Part shown: positions 5,314-5,529 of the stretch, one piece after another
How positions within the stretch are numbered: the first letter of the stretch is position 1
Layout: every line of letters starts with the position of its first letter
NCBI GenBank assembly: GCA_947631725.1
Contig: CANRML010000085.1
Coordinates: forward strand, 1-5,529
Direction of reading: 5' to 3'
DNA: 5,529 bases
Source: an uncultured Clostridia bacterium
GTDB lineage: Bacteria; Bacillota; Clostridia; TANB77; CAG-508
Made by a program: the position numbers and the translations under genes
Notes under the pieces: model-generated
The model's database searches: none
Told to the model about the DNA's origin: nothing
The model's input: only the letters and a program-made list of their open reading frames with translations

Positions 5314-5529
5314 GTAAATGTTTAAAGCTTTTTATATCAAGTGTTTCAACTTTTTTGTAATTTTTTTCGATTTTTTATAATTTTCCAAAACTACATTAAC
5401 ATTTCTTACAAATATTAACAAATAAGTACTTTTTGAATAATGGTCTTTATATATAAAAAAAATCATTCCTTTCTCGCTTCGCTCAAAGGCACACATAGGT
5501 ATGAAAGCCTTGAGATTGAAGCATTTTTA
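5314..5529. other. T-rich region without a convincing gene; possible element edge at right
   Basis: The first 120 bases are low-complexity T/A-rich DNA. From about 5460 the composition changes and includes CTCGCTTCGCTC, a mirror-symmetric string (about 5473-5484), and GAAAGCCTTGA (about 5503-5513). The minus strand is open for about 60 codons up to the window edge, with residues such as MCAFERSEKG, but it has no ribosome site or recognisable family and its downstream half is Lys/Asn-rich as expected from AT-rich noncoding DNA. I make no gene call. The right edge may be part of a dispersed repeat or insertion element. Confidence 0.35.

Noticed and set aside
5337..5529. Minus-strand open frame of about 60 codons at the right edge
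   Set aside because: There is no ribosome site, no recognised family and a Lys/Asn-rich low-complexity half; it is more likely noncoding or repeat sequence.
1..5529. CRISPR array, riboswitch or multi-gene toxin-antitoxin/defence operon
   Set aside because: No regularly spaced direct repeats, no recognisable riboswitch core and no partner gene beside the FRG gene were seen.

Overview
The window is strongly AT-rich DNA with AGGAGG-type ribosome sites, textbook sigma-A promoters with 17-bp spacers, and codons biased to A/T third bases. This fits a low-GC Gram-positive bacterium (Bacillota), probably one of the Clostridia. Species cannot be told from the sequence.

Left part (1-1402). The window opens with about 60 bases of unassigned sequence running into the last 46 codons of a TatD-type metal-dependent DNase. 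This fragment has lost its N-terminal and catalytic part. Downstream comes a membrane-anchored cell-wall protein with a DUF348 and a G5 domain, as in Bacillus YabE, but its C-terminus looks like a SleB-type cell-wall hydrolase rather than the 3D domain of YabE. The tatD-yabE gene order matches the yabD-yabE order of Bacillus. The gene has its own perfect-consensus promoter and ends in a hairpin.

Middle part (1409-3352). One promoter appears to drive a two-gene operon. It holds a complete exonuclease III/ExoA-type AP endonuclease (DNA base-excision repair), followed after 14 bases by an AI-2E family membrane protein.

Right part (3353-5529). Next is a stretch of gene debris whose last piece resembles the C-terminus of Rpn/PD-(D/E)XK putative transposases. 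Convergent to the operon on the minus strand lies a 432-residue FRG-domain protein with its own extended -10 promoter. After it, on the plus strand, are a tRNA-Cys(GCA) gene with a good promoter and a clear terminator, then T-rich DNA without a convincing gene. The last bases of the window contain a motif that resembles, in inverted orientation, the sequence at the window start.

The left and middle genes look like chromosomal housekeeping loci. The block from the relic to the FRG gene looks like accessory DNA between an operon and a tRNA gene. No complete new multi-gene system is visible. The most distinctive items are the FRG protein, the DUF348-G5-hydrolase architecture, and a tRNA-Cys with a C where U55 is nearly invariant.
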